From contig NC_066838.1 in the NCBI RefSeq assembly GCF_001640805.2, forward strand, positions 20,352,743-20,416,742: 64,000 nt of DNA. Reading direction: 5' to 3'. Made by a program: the position numbers and the translations under genes. This stretch comes from Lates calcarifer (lineage: Eukaryota; Chordata; Actinopteri; Centropomidae). Under the pieces are notes generated by a model. It did not search any database. It was not told the origin of the DNA and worked only from the letters and a program-made list of their open reading frames with translations. This document shows, piece after piece, positions 26,500 through 39,395 of the stretch (positions within the stretch are counted from its first letter, which is position 1; each line of letters starts with the position of its first letter).

Positions 26500-26985
26500 G
26501 AAATTCCTGCAGTATGGTATGGGGTGACCCATTAAATGTAATTACGCCTTTTTTCCTGGCAGCCTGGAAATTTCCCACAGCGACCCACCACAATATAAAT
26601 TCTGTGATGCTAATGGAGGCTCTGTTGTTTAATAAAATGAAAGCTTAAAAAGGTATTTTTATGAGGGGTTTCCTTCATCATCATTGAGGAGCAAAGGCCC
26701 ATTATTATCACGGGATTATTTGTTGCCGTCATTCCCCAGCATTGCCTACTTAAGGCAGGAGCTGTAAAGAAGAGCTATGGTCTCTAAAGGGGAGATATAC
26801 AGCAAGCAGGGCCTCACATGACAAATGAGTAGCTCAGCCCACGCTTATTTATGGCTACTTAAAGCTGTCAGTTGGAGATGATAAAGGGTGACCGCTTGAT
26901 TAGAAAAGTGTTAGATCGGTCCGGTCCTTGTGACCCGCGACAGGAACAGATGAGCAGGGGAAAGGTGGCGGTAGTGCCGGTGAAA
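26500..26985. promoter_or_regulatory. candidate conserved non-coding block
   Basis: A long non-repetitive block of about 480 bases carries TAATTA at 26,539-26,544, a TTTTTATGAGG caudal/Hox-like site and several CpG-containing words toward its right end. No open frame carries a recognisable domain. It has the look of an ultraconserved-type element, but conservation cannot be tested here. Confidence 0.3.
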
Positions 26986-29094
26986 CTGTTTTTTTTTCTT
27001 GACAGGTTCACTGGTCCAGGATGTTGGCAGACAAGAAAAAGATGACTGAAGAGGATGTGGATGCCGGGTTGTCTTGAGAGGTGTGCCTCAATCTAACCTA
27101 CATTTGTGATGACTGACATCAAGAGAGGAACTGAATTGGATGTCATACTTGCGAAGTCATTGTCAAGTGAAATGATTCTGCAGGAAAAACAGAAATAGCA
27201 AGATGAAAGGGAAGATAGCAGAATATAATGGGAGGGTGCCAGCAGCTCTCCTGAATGATAGGTGAAGAAATTGATTTGAAAAAAATCAATTTGCAATCAC
27301 CTTTATTACTACATTATGGCCTTTTCCTGGACATTTTAAAATGTGGTCTCTAAAGCATATCGTTAGTGGATGGGGGTTGTGCAGTTTCCTCACTTACCTT
27401 CCTTTTCTTTTTCATCAAAGAGTTAAATGCACAGTTGGCGACTTTAGATTTCATAGCTTTGTTTCACCTTATTGTACATCTACATAAAACTGAACTTGAC
27501 AGGCCAGTTTAAAAAAATCCTCTACATTATGTGTAAAAATGAATGTAATGTACATTGCTGTAAGTGGAGATCCTCTAATAGCAGAGCTTTTTAGATGTTA
27601 AACTTATGGCCTCAGAATTTCAGATGGCTTATCTGCCATCTTCTGTATTAAGTGGGTCTTCTGCTGCAATGCAGTTAAGCAGTAGTTCAAGGACTGATAG
27701 GCACTCTCCGACCTTTTTTTTCCTAAATTGCTGCTGCCGTGCCATCTTGTTAAGTGGATGGTTAAGTATCTCGGCATCACTGAGGCATGTTCTGTTGGTT
27801 GATGGACCAGGATTTGCTAGCCACAGACATCAGACATAACCAGCAACAATCTCACCAGTTTGATCACAGCTCAGAATTGCTGCATGAGTTTTCACTCGGA
27901 GCCATTAAAAGAAAAAAAAAAAAAATGATTCAACTCTACTGATGTTTCTTTTTTCTTTTGGTTGAGAAACCATCCTAATATTTGAACTCAAAAGAAGGAT
28001 ATTTGCAGAGTGATCAAACAAACAAGCAATAATTCTGTGTTTTGCCTTGTTGATTAGTAGGCCTTAATAAATACATACCCTTACTGTGTAGTTATATAAT
28101 TACTAGATGAATGTGAATGATTTTTCTTTTGCATGTATTTCTTCCTATTAATTAATCAGCTATTTAAATGGCTGCATTTAATCTTTATTTAAAGTTCATA
28201 GCCTCTGTCCTTGATGAATTAGTGATAAATAGGTAGTGCAACTTAATAAGTCTAAAGAGAAAATAGTCTGGTACATTTATCTTATCAAGAAACTCATTTT
28301 TCACTTGCTTTCTTTGGCAAGATGACTGACAAGTGGGACACAACAAGAAACCGGCGTAAAGTTTGTTGTCGAGCAACAAATACAGATTGCCCTTGAACAA
28401 CATACTGTAGATAGCTGTGAGTGGATTACCATTATCTGAGTGGATTATCAGTAATAACCTGTTCCTCTGGCTATCAGCCAGATCATGTTGATGTGTACAC
28501 TGCTTTTGCCAGTGGAACTGGCTCACTTGTCAGTTACCAATGAAAACTGCAGGCTTATGGTGTGTTCACATCCACCAGTAGTGTCAGTGTAACTGCTACT
28601 TAACTTTTGAAATCACTTGTCCCCTAGCTGCCAGAATATGTAGTGTAAATACACATATATATGGTATATAGATATAGATCTATGCATCCACAATGATAAA
28701 CATTCTCTAATCTGTTAGAGAAAAAAATTATATGAAATAAACAATTTTAAAATATTCACATCTGAGAAGTTGGAACCAAAGAACCTTTTGGCATTTTTCC
28801 TCAAAAAAGGACTTGAATGATTCATCATTTAACGCTTTTCAATTTTTTTGTTTCTGTCTCTACCTTTTTATATTTTGTCTGTGTTATATCAAATTGCATT
28901 ACTCAGTGGATATACTTTTCAAAAGTTTTGCATTATTTGTCATCTACTCGATAAATCTGTCATATCAGTGAACAACCAGTGTCTGTTGGATCCTAATTTT
29001 TCAGTCTCTATACTGAAAAATGATGGTAAAAATTGTTTGCTCTGTGTTAGATCTGCCATTTCACAAGCTGTTTACACAGAGAAGAAAATCAACA

Positions 29095-29470
29095 TCAGAT
29101 TAGATTTGCATTATGCTAATTATGTTGACCACTGTGGGTCAACGCTGGTAGTCATAAATGCAGTGCAGATGTCTCATACAACACCAGGGACAGAAGGCAG
29201 ACAGAGCTTTAAAATTAACACAGGGGGCAGGCACCTCTCCATGGCTGCAGTTGCCGACTGCTGGGAAGAGGATATAATGCTAATTTGATTTTTGACACCA
29301 CGTTCTGAGCCTGCTCCGTCAGAAAAACACCGACAATCTGAAGGCAACAGGGACCATTCATGATGAGCAATGTTGTGCTTGTTTTTTGCTTAGTAAAGAT
29401 TTGGGTGAGCCAATGAGGGCCAATTATCTTGGAGCCTCATTACACTTTAATATGTACCACAGACAGAGAC
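29095..29470. promoter_or_regulatory. candidate enhancer-like block with POU sites and an everted nuclear-receptor-like repeat
   Basis: It starts with a perfect octamer ATTTGCAT (29,104-29,111), then ATGCTAAT (29,113-29,120) overlapping TAATTA (29,117-29,122). Next is GTTGACC (29,124-29,130), a 6-base spacer and GGTCAAC (29,137-29,143), an exact inverted repeat that contains two outward-facing GGTCA half-sites. The rest of the block is repeat-free and includes CCAATTATC. Such motif density suggests an enhancer; this is inference. Confidence 0.35.
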
Positions 29471-29734
29471 TCTCCCTCATGCACACACAGATTTTGACAA
29501 AACTGATTAGATTTTCCTGCAGGTATAACCATGTTTTTTTCTCATGAGTATCTGGTTAAATTGTTGACATGATATTTAATAGAACTGCTGGGTTCAATGA
29601 CCCTCAATGCTCAATGCCATTCCGGGATTTAAACAACAATATCTGATGTGCACTGGAGTCATGCCTGTTTAGCACATCATTCCCAGCCTAATAATTTTGG
29701 GACTATTCTTATGTCATTGTATCCACAGAAAAAG

Positions 29735-29905
29735 GGATCAGAGAGGAAAGAGAGCACATGAGATGTGAGGAAAGAGAAGGGGAGGGGAGGAGAGATAGAA
29801 GGCATGAGAAAGGAAAAGAGCAAAGAGAGAGGAGAGGAGATGACAGCAGACAAGAGAAAAGAGAGGAGACAGATGAGGAAGCAGGAGAGGAGGAGACTGA
29901 GGTGC
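29735..29905. repeat. purine-rich (GA/GGA) low-complexity tract
   Basis: About 170 bases of almost pure A and G on the plus strand. The Arg/Glu/Lys-rich open frames across it in two registers are products of the repeat. Confidence 0.85.
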
Positions 29906-30189
29906 CAACTGATTATTGCATTTCTCCCAACTGTGAAAGCCTTGGGTTGTTTTTGTGTACCACCCTAAATAACAAATAACCCAGTAGTACAGAAAGTCTT
30001 CTGGTGTAAAGATGGCACAAACAGAGGATGGCTACCCCACTGCCAGGAACGTCACATGTTGCACTGCTCTGCCTGCATGGTACTTGGCAAGCCAGCTGAC
30101 AGCTTTCCCTTCATAGATGGCATGGCTGACTAAAGACATGTTCACCGGTGCTTACAAGAACCTGAGAGTAGCGTGGCTCACAGAACATG

Positions 30190-31060
30190 TGCTGAGAACT
30201 ACTTTTTTTGAATGTCTCGGAGTCTGATATTAAAGTTTACTAAGTGGTAGTCAGATGTCTTCACACAGAGAGCAAACCAAGAGGAAAAAACGTGAGGTGG
30301 ACATCACCTCCCAGAACCAGTGTTCTGTTGTACTGAGATATGTCACAGACACAGTTCATGAGAGCAGCTTGTCACTATTGTGAAGTGCAGAGAATCAACA
30401 GGTCAGTATTTTGTCAATATGCTCTTAGAGGCTGCTGACAACCTGAAATTGGATTTAAGCAAATGCACTGGGCATGCCACAGATGGTGCATCCAATACAT
30501 AAGGCCACTACAAAGGCTTTTCCATTTTCATGTCAAAGAGACCCCAAATAAAGTGCATGTATATACCCATGTGCTTAACTTTGTCCTTGCTGACACAACA
30601 AAATCAGTTATTGAAAGCAGTGCGTGGGAGAGTGAGAGCCAGGGCCAGTAACATAGATGCCTCTCTCCAACTAAAGAGGCCTGGGGGAAGGCCAAGGATG
30701 CTGCTTTGAGGAAAGTGTTTGGATCTTTTGTGTATCCAGGTAACAGTCTCTGTGTGGATGTCATTCTTACACTGACAACTATACTAGACTGAGTGACCAT
30801 GAAAACAATCACACGGATTAGTGGATGTATCAACAGCATGGATCTTCCAGCACACATCACCACTGTCAAAGTATCTGCAAACAGAAGGAATGGACAGTCC
30901 TCCTGCCCACAGACTGGTTAGGACTACACATGAATGTCTGAGACTTTGTCTCCAACAAAGCAGCAGCGGACAGATTTGTCCAGTGGGCAAATGAGAAACT
31001 GCATGAGCAAGATAGAGAAAAAGAACTGGAAGTAAAAGTCACAAACAAAAGCTGTTATGC
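30190..31060 (+). mobile_element. decayed hAT transposase (ZMYM-like subfamily)
   Basis: Pieces of one transposase run left to right in shifting frames: a VVLRYVTDTVHE segment (about 30,328), VKCRESTGQYFVNM (about 30,380-30,422), the catalytic-type block with HATDGASN (about 30,472-30,495) followed by a stop and GHYKGFS, then HVLNFVLADTTK (about 30,570-30,603) in another frame, and KDAALRKVFGSF (about 30,695). The DGASN block carries the second acidic residue of the hAT RNase H-like fold. At least two frameshifts and a stop break it, so it is dead. Terminal inverted repeats were not located, so both ends are approximate. Confidence 0.8.
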
Positions 31061-33495
31061 TGTTTCATTTTTTATAAAAGAGATGCTTATTTTTTGTGTA
31101 GGTTAGGGTTGCAATAAATACATGTAATTACATTAACCCCATTCCCCACACCCAACTGTAACAGACTGCTGTCTATATTGTTCATACAAAATAAACCCTC
31201 ACCAACCCGACCCGAGACCCTTGCCCCTCTCGCTCCTTTGCTGGGTCACAGTCAAAGAATGACAGTCTCACATTTCATCCAAGAGCTTTTTCATTTATCT
31301 CACTGAGATAGCCTTGCCAAATATCATCATATAGTGCCTCTCTCATTTCCAGCAAAATGAAAGTCATTCAGTGAATGGAAACTAGCCTGAAATTCAATGA
31401 AGAAAATTAGTGAATTAAATCTGGTTTCAATACAATGTAATTATATATGTTCTTTCTTTTTGCAGCCAACTTTTTTTTGCACTGATCTAGTTGAATATTT
31501 TGCCAGTTTCACCTGGTAAAGTAAAATGCATTGATCCCACTTGAGAAAGCTTTATGTCACAAAAATATGGAACTGTTGTAAATTGTTGGATACTCAATAA
31601 AATTATCAACAAAGAGAGGGTTCACTGCACTCTTTACAGGATACTGATTTAAATGTCACCATGACTACAAATGAAGGAAATCTACTGCCATCTTGTGGAA
31701 TCTAAGGGGAAAGAGGACCAACCTGATTTCCAATGCCAAATGAGTCCAAACATCTAGAGTGTGAGTCACTGGCAGTAACTATCCTATACAGAACCTGCTG
31801 GTACAAGTGTAATTTAAGCATGAGTTACAGGGAGAGCCAACAGCAATCCTGCAATTTACCTTGCTTGATATGAGAACAAAACTTTAAATGGCCAAAACAA
31901 ATACCTCTGATCTTAAACAGAGTATGTGCCATAGTTGGATTTGTTCTGGCTTGGCCATATTATGTTTGACCTATATCATATTTACAAGTTTCACAACACA
32001 AATTGAACATGAAGGTGAGGTTATAAGATTTTATCTGGTTATTTTTATTGCATGTTCTACTTGTAGAATGTAATGTGTGCAGAGGCAGCTGCAGACAATG
32101 CAAAAAATAAATGTCTAGTGATATTGTGACAATCCAGACTGGACTGTGCAGTGAGACTGCAAGCTCAACATTTTATCTGATGTTGAGACTGTGCCATGTT
32201 TATGTCAATCCCTGGCTCTTTGATATCACTGTGGTATGGTGTTGATCCTAGTTGGATGAAGAGCAAGGCCACTTCTTAGACACACCTTTAAAAATCCTAA
32301 TAATATTGCAGAGGGAAACTGCAGTGAATGCCATTCTCCCCAAGTATAAGCTCTCAGGTATGTACCACTTTGTTGTGATTGGTCAGCTCTTAAGTACACG
32401 ATTTAAATGTAGCTGTACCGAGGGAGCATACAGGCAACAATCAGAGTGCCAGAGTCTGAGTGTTTAAAGCACTGAGATTATTTGTCAGTGAGGAGAATTA
32501 ATCAAGCTTTGGGCCTTTGGAGCTGTGAGTAATGAGGATGGAGATGGGCCACCAGGAAGATGTGATGAGGATTTAGAATGCAATTCACGGCAGGGAAGCA
32601 CCCTATCTCAAAGAGATGGCCGCCTATTTTTCTTCTTCTTCTTCTTTTTGGCCAATGGACAGAGAATTTTCAGTCATATGCCCTACCTGTCTGAGTTCTC
32701 TTGAGTACAGTACAGGGATAAAACTGAAATCAAGAGAAATTATATAATTCTAATTTATTTTCTGTGTCCTTTGTTACATGTTTTATATTCAGCTCTTTAG
32801 CATTTACCTACAGTTATGTATAGCATTATGCAAGAACCAATGTCTATGATTTAATGATAATTACCAACTCATAGAAAGAGGCAGAGTTGCTATTTAAAGC
32901 AACACTGCAAATGTTGACTATCATGCTGTTATTTCATTACAAATTATGTAAAAGCAAGTGAAGTGCTGTCTAGACGGAAAGATGCTCCAGACTAACAATG
33001 GAGGAATTTTGAATGCATTTATCATCCAGCACTATATCCTGCAACACAACCTTGGAACTGGTGCTTTCAGAAAAGGATAAATCCATGGACATCTCCTATT
33101 CTTATTTTATTCCTAGGTGGCTGAGCCCATAAGTAAAGTATAACACGCAACTGTTTCAGTCATCACTTTTGTATTTGGCGAGACATTTCGAAAACAATGT
33201 GTTTCGTTCAAGTTAGTTAGAGGAGGAATTTTATCTCAGTGTGAACCATGATAAAGACCATCAGATTATCTAAAATGGAAAATTGAACAGCTCTACAACA
33301 GCAATACATTTCTTTTAAATGTTCTAATAAGTTAGTATTTTATTCATACTACTACAAAAATGTAAGTGTTTTTCAACCTTTAAAAAGATAACTTCTAACA
33401 CTCCATTTGTTTGCAAAAAGGTTTTTGAGCTATGTCCTTTCAAGCTTCAGCTAAATATTGTACTGATGTACTTTTACTTTTTAAAAAGACATTAA
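31061..33495. other. gene-poor stretch
   Basis: No exon supported. A repeat-free block at about 32,490-32,650 ends in a TTCTTC microsatellite (about 32,630-32,648) and could be regulatory. The remainder is AT-rich with nothing recognised. Confidence 0.5.
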
Positions 33496-33497
33496 AG

Positions 33498-33925
33498 CCA
33501 TAGTCTAACATTTTAAGATATATGTTTGTTCACTCTTTTGCCAAGAATTAGGTGAGAATAATAATATTTGTACAGTGAGCATAAGGCGAGCAGCAGCTTA
33601 GTTTTTTATAGCATAAAAAGTGGAAACAAAATCCATCTACAAGCACCTCTAAAGCCAGGAGCAGTCACTTCCTATCTTGTCACCAAAGTGAGGTTGCCAG
33701 GCAATCATACTCCACAAAGTCACTACAATGGTCAAGCTACCTCCATTAGAGCTGCTGGAACATGGTTTTCAGTACCACCGGACGAAGCCAGGCTAGCCAT
33801 TTCCCCTATTTTCAGTCTTTATGTTAAGCTGAGCGAACCAGCTGCTGGCTGCTATAGCTTCATATTTAATGCACAGATGGCAGCTGATTGCTGAGTGGTA
33901 TTGATCTTCTAGCAGCAGAACAAGC
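33498..33925. repeat. fold-back (MITE-like) teleost repeat
   Basis: The left half holds CATTTTAAGATATA, TTTTGCCAAGAATTAGGTGAGAA and a stretch with AGCATAA and GTGGAAACA. The right half holds GACGAAGCCAGGCTAGCC, CAGTCTTTATGTTAAGCTGAG and CTGCTGGCTGCTATAGCTTC. Parts of the right half are the reverse complement of the left half. I recognise this as a very common repeat in teleost genomes whose two arms are inverted copies. The copy is diverged and its 108-codon open frame is not a gene. Confidence 0.6.
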
Positions 33926-36900
33926 ATGTTTTCCATTATGTCAAGCTACTGAAGCAAGACCATGTATGTTAAAATTCAGACCATAGGATAACAACTTGTC
34001 TCATAACGGATGCAATATTCCTCACAAATCTTCACTAAGACACACCAACATACTTTATATATCAGTGTCCTGATTTCAGCTGCACAAGCCATTCAAAGCT
34101 GCATTTGTTTGTCCTTTTCTGTTGTGGCCACTAGATCATCTCTAGTTGTTAGCAATCTCATCAAAAATAGCTTTTCATTACTGAGCAAAGATGCCTGGGC
34201 TGCGTTGGTCTGAAGCCCAGAATTGAGAGACCCAGATTACATGGTACACATTTCGCCCACCACCTTTCTAAGCAAAAGCCTAAAAATGGCAATATACACC
34301 ATCCATATATATATGGCAATTCCTATCTTGGGAAGATAGCAATACAATAAATGCGAGTGTCACAATCACGGCACCTTCATTGCTTTCTACCACACATTCT
34401 GCCATGAGTTCACTTTGATTTATAGGCATCTGTAGTCCATCAGCATTGCAGTGGCCATGTGAGAGGCACATAATGTATCAAAGCAATCATAGCTCTTTGA
34501 GTAGACATGTTCTACAGAAACGATGAAAGGGTGATAACATGCAGTATAAAGCATACAACATGATGATGTGTCAGGCAGCTGTAATAAGACCTGATAACTG
34601 AAACAGTGGTGAGGCAGTCTGATTGTAGAGCAACTACACAAAGTGATGTTTTAATAGCACCTGTCCAAGCCATCAGTTTGCCTTAAATATGAAATCAAAC
34701 AATTAGAAAGAACACATTAAAACCTAAAAGCTCTCGAATCAGAGCCTCAGATAGTCAGACAAGGATGGGGACAGTAGAGATCAGACCAAAGTAGAGCTAT
34801 TACAGACCAAAAAAAAAAGGTCTTTGAGTAGCCAAAACCTTTATTGATGGGGCAAAACTGACAGAAATGGGACAAATTTTCCATCTACAGCTGATTCAGC
34901 TGAATATCTTGCAGCAGAGCTATTGGAGAAGCTTATAACTTGACAAACTTTATAATGCTCTATTAAGATAAGATAGAAAAGGGAACATCTCCTGCCTGGG
35001 TAGAAATCCAGCACAAATGTGCACTGCTTTTAAGCCACAATTAGGTTCCTTCCTAGATATGCTGTAAAAATCTATTAAGGAAGCCTCACTTTTACGCAAT
35101 TCCAATATTTCAATAATGTGAAAAAATGAAATCTTCTGTCATATATTCTTGCCACAGGCACATGAGAATTAAACAGAAGCATAAAGCTAATAGCCAAGGT
35201 TCTGGCAGATCTGGATCTCTTTAAATCATTCCTTATCAATAATGACCAAATTGCTGATTGATGATATCTACTTCACATTATTTATGTTCTTCATAAGAGG
35301 AGTCTTTACCTCCAACAATAATCATGTTCAGATGCTTTAAAGAGATTTGATAGGTCAGAGTGTTGTTACCTATGGAGAGTTTTTTTCCCATCCTTTTTTA
35401 AATTAGTGATTATTAGCGGTTAAAACCTTAAACTCTGCAAATATATTAACAAGACGTATTTCTGAGGGTCCTTCCTGTTGTTGTTTATTTTACCCATAGT
35501 GCCATGTTCCACATACAGGGTTTTACTACATTTACAATGTAGATGAACACTCAGGCATGGCTTTTTCAGTTTTTTTTCTTCTGTACCTCTAATGATATAC
35601 CTCAAAGTACCATCCATATAAACTAGAGAACTGAGCATTTGCTAATATTCCTTAAAACATGACATCATTTTGTGTAACATTTTTAACATACTTTTTCAGT
35701 TGCAAACATACACAAATGTTGTATGCATGGGAGGGTGGGGTTCAGGATCCCTCTATCGGTTGTTCTTTCATCTTTTTTTCTGTCCTTCCTGTATTCAGAG
35801 ACATTCATTTTAGTTTATGTCTGTGTAGAATATTCTTTTGTTTCTTTATGTGTATTTGAATGTCACAATGCAAAAACACTGCCAACAATGACATGGATAT
35901 AATCAAAACGAGTTAAACTATTGAAAACAACAAAAATAAGTGGAGATGATGGACAAAATTAATTTGCTCCACGTCAGTGTTTATGGTAAACCATTACCTT
36001 TCTTTTTCTAATCGTTTTGAGTTACCAGTACTCAAAAGACCTGATGGGTTGGGAGAAGTTATTCCTGAGTATTTACTGGCCAGGATTCAATGAAAGTGCG
36101 CCCAGCGACTTCGAAGCCCAATTAAGAATATCTTCACTCCTTGTTGAAGAGTGAGTGACAAGGCCTCAGCTGATGTACTGTCGAGGTTTCCCTCAGAAGA
36201 GCAGTCTACACTACAGAGAGGCAGGCCAGGCTGTCTAGTTAGCACTTCGGCGGCGGCTTTCTGTGGTTCCCCATGACTGGAATGAAAGCTATGCAGTATG
36301 ACATTTCATCAATATAAGGAGGGTAGGCTGGAGGGGTTTAATTCCTAATCCAGCTGGTTTATGTGGGCTCAGGCCCACTCAAGAGCGTATTCAGATGCAT
36401 TAGAGGTACTGCATGTGGAAGGACAAGCATGACAGGACATTGGCACCCCTTGGACTTTGTGCCAGTAGATTCTATGGCTGTCCCGTAGAGACAGACACAT
36501 CCAACATGTTGGGAGCCTGTATTTCCATCTATTATTTAATCCACAAGCAGTTTCCATGGTGTGCCATTTCACTGATGCAGATTTGGCAGAACTGTCACAT
36601 ATGTTGGGTTTTTTTTTTTCAGAATCAAAGGCCAATACATTTGATAATTAGTTTAGTAAGTATTCTGTCATGAACATGAAATGTTGAACAAGCGTAATTT
36701 TTCACTGGTTGGTGGCACTAAACGAAAAATTAGGAAATCACCGTAGTCAATATTAATCAGCTGCTGGGGACCCTGGATGTGTGTATCATGCTTAATGGCA
36801 AATTCAGTAGTTCCTCAGTAGTCCTTCTAGACCACAGTGGTAGACCAGTGGATAATGGACCAGTGGACTAACAGACTGACAGACCAAACGACATTGCCAT

Positions 36901-38160
36901 TTCAAGATCCAGGCTGCTAATGTGGCAAAAAAACAAACAGGTTTCCATGGAGAGAACATAACAGGAATTAAATATAGTTACCTCCCATAAGGAAATTGGA
37001 TCAGCAACTGCAAAAACAAATGTGTTAAAGTCAGCCGTTGATGTTTATCACCTGCTGTAGCGACGTCTGTTTTTTGTCCATATTTTCTTATGCATCGTAA
37101 GTGGCACACATTACACATTTTAAAGGCAGAAAATATACACAGTTTGAATTGTTATGTGATGAATGTAATGGACATTCTGCTACTTGACCTTGAGAGTATA
37201 AATGCCTTGTTCTTCATTTGATCTTGCCTTTCCAAAGTCACAACTGCCATGACAAGAAGAGCTTATACCACATAAATGCCATAACCTTGATTATGTAATA
37301 TATCGTAATATAAGAAGTACACAGCAGACAAGGGGATAAGTGCCTTGTTCACAACGTGCAATCTTCAGTAACATCCAAGTAAGGGGTGGTGGGGTTCAAT
37401 TCAGAATCAAAATGTGTATTTGTTTCATCAGACTACATCATACTACCTTGAAGTTCAATTGGGAGTATGACCTCCAGCCCCATTCTTTTTTAAGTGTCAC
37501 AGATTAATAGCAATGTCCAGTTACCTGCCAGCCACCACCCAAGGTCACTATTAAACAACCTATCGTGTAAGCAGCTCTTAAGGCTATGCGTTTGAAACTG
37601 CAGCCTAAGGTGACAGTTCAAACTCTAATCTGTATCTTTTAGTAAGTAATGAGCCATTTGTATGCATTTTCAACAATTAACACTCTGCTTAACTAGAACA
37701 GAATTTACTACTACACAAACTGCTTCCTTATTCTTTCCTTCAGACAGGTATACGTGTATGGTATCTGAGATGTGGTATCTTAAGAATCAGATACCAGACA
37801 AACAAAATGAACTCACCAATCATTTTCTTGTCACCAACTGTTCTGTGAAAGACGAGCATGCTGTCATCAGTAATTACTGCAGTGAGAGATAAACTTTGCC
37901 ACTAACTTGTCATTGGTAGCCCTTCCCTCTCCCCTCTGGCTATTCATCCCCTTCTTACCTCATGCAGTGCTCCCGCCACCACCCCCTTCCACCCCTTCCA
38001 CCCCACTCTCCCTTAATAATAACCCACCCCGCTTTGCATCCATCTGCCTAAATGGAAGAAGCCTCTCCTTGACAGTCACTGTCAAGGCACCAGCTTGCAG
38101 GCAGCAAAAGCTAAAGTGTTTTCCCCCAAAGGATTTAATATCTAGTAAAAACCCTGGAGG
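33926..38160. other. gene-poor stretch upstream of igfn1
   Basis: No exon supported. A repeat-free, CpG-containing block at about 36,050-36,330 and a smaller one at 36,360-36,560 could be regulatory. The rest is AT-rich with no recognised feature. Confidence 0.5.
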
Positions 38161-38190
38161 CAGCAAGTTTATAACACATCTATAAACCAG
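38013..38190 (+). promoter_or_regulatory. igfn1: probable igfn1 promoter
   Basis: TATA-like words occur at 38,168-38,173 and at 38,181-38,186, just before a putative short exon with a GTAAAC donor at 38,232. Upstream, TTAATAATAA (38,013-38,022) fits the MEF2 consensus and CATCTG (38,041-38,046) is an E-box, which suits a muscle gene. The link to igfn1 rests on position and on the 5' UTR acceptor at 39,394-39,395. The start site is an estimate. Confidence 0.4.
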
Positions 38191-38199
38191 TTTCAGAGT

Positions 38200-38231
38200 C
38201 TCAGTGGGAGTGAGGACAGAGCTGTAGACAG
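38200..38231 (+). other. igfn1: igfn1 putative non-coding exon (5' UTR)
   Basis: It lies 15-30 bases after the TATA-like words and ends in GACAG with a GTAAAC donor. It would splice over about 1.2 kb to the acceptor TTTGCAG before 39,396. The left end is unknown. Confidence 0.35.
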
Positions 38232-39395
38232 GTAAACCATTCTTCCTCTCTGTTTGTTTGTGTCTGTGTGTGTGACCACGGGTACATTCTGACCGTGGGT
38301 TAGTCCTCACTTCTTTTTATGATATCCAGGTGGATTAGAGTTTATGAAATCATAGGAGAAGAACAACTGGAGAGTTTACAAGGTGCTCTTGAGAGGATTC
38401 AGAGATTTCTTCTAAAAGGAGGGACAGATCAAAGAGTTGATTTTCACCTTTTGTTTGCTCTGTACCATCGGCATGGTGGTGTATGAAAGATTAATCCTGT
38501 CTTTTGGTCTTCTATCCTTTATTTACCTTCTGTTCACAGCCCATGATAGAATAGATGCTGGTTTGACATTGGATACAATTAGTACTGTAACTTTGAATAT
38601 GAACAGATAAATGAAACATGCAGCAAGATAAAATTACTCACTGTATCTCACTCCCCCACACCGTTTGTCAAGTTATCATGTTGTCGATCATTGCTGTACT
38701 TTTAATACATCGGTGTATCAGCAGCATCTGATACTGAGAATCTGATTTCTGAGAATGGAGATCTCAGAGCAGCAGGAGTCTGCACACAGGCTTTGTGTAA
38801 CCTATAACCAGTAATGAAGGTATTACAGGCTAACTATAGCTAGGGAGCTAGGGACCATCAGTGTTTACCCTGTCCTCAATATGACTTGGCCTCTCAATGA
38901 CCACAGTCTTAATGTTTGTGAGCCTGAGATCTGTCCTGAATATGATAACAATATGCATAATCTTGCTTTAAAAATGTCTTTATTTAATACTTATGTAACA
39001 CAAATACTAACTTCAGAGAACATGCAAAACAACATAAACCCTTTCACTTAAGCTTTGAACTGAGGAAACAGTTCAACACTTCTTTGTATCCTACATGGGG
39101 AACACATATTCCCATTGCATGAACTACCAGACCTCAAGTCATAATAAATGCATTAGGTTGACCTTTTGACCTTGCTTCACATGTAAGCGTGGGAAGATAA
39201 ACCATGATTAGATACGTAGGCCTGGCAGTTCTATATGAATAATGCGACCTGTAACACAAGCACATAGACTGTTAATAATGGCAATATTTGAAACTGATGT
39301 AATCTGTGGTTTTCAAGGTATGTGTCACAGTCACACGAAAAAGATAAAAATGTGCCATCTATGACAGATTACTAATGGTTATATTCTATTTGCAG

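Larger units (their letters stand above)
20373..30180. other. gene-poor stretch with local duplications and possible regulatory blocks
   Basis: No exon could be supported. It contains duplication family 2 (21,685-22,098; 23,730-24,130; 24,208-24,275), copy B of family 1 (25,870-25,965), several non-repetitive blocks with homeodomain or POU motifs (listed separately), and a purine-rich simple tract at 29,735-29,905. Confidence 0.55.

Noticed and set aside
28848..29288. 146-codon plus-strand open frame
   Set aside because: No domain or family is recognisable, it starts in T-rich DNA and its right half overlaps the enhancer-like block. A chance frame is more likely than a gene.
29758..29979. 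Arg/Glu-rich open frames of 67 and 73 codons
   Set aside because: They are translations of a purine-rich simple repeat in two registers.
33568..33894. 108-codon plus-strand open frame
   Set aside because: It lies within the fold-back repeat and has no protein motif.
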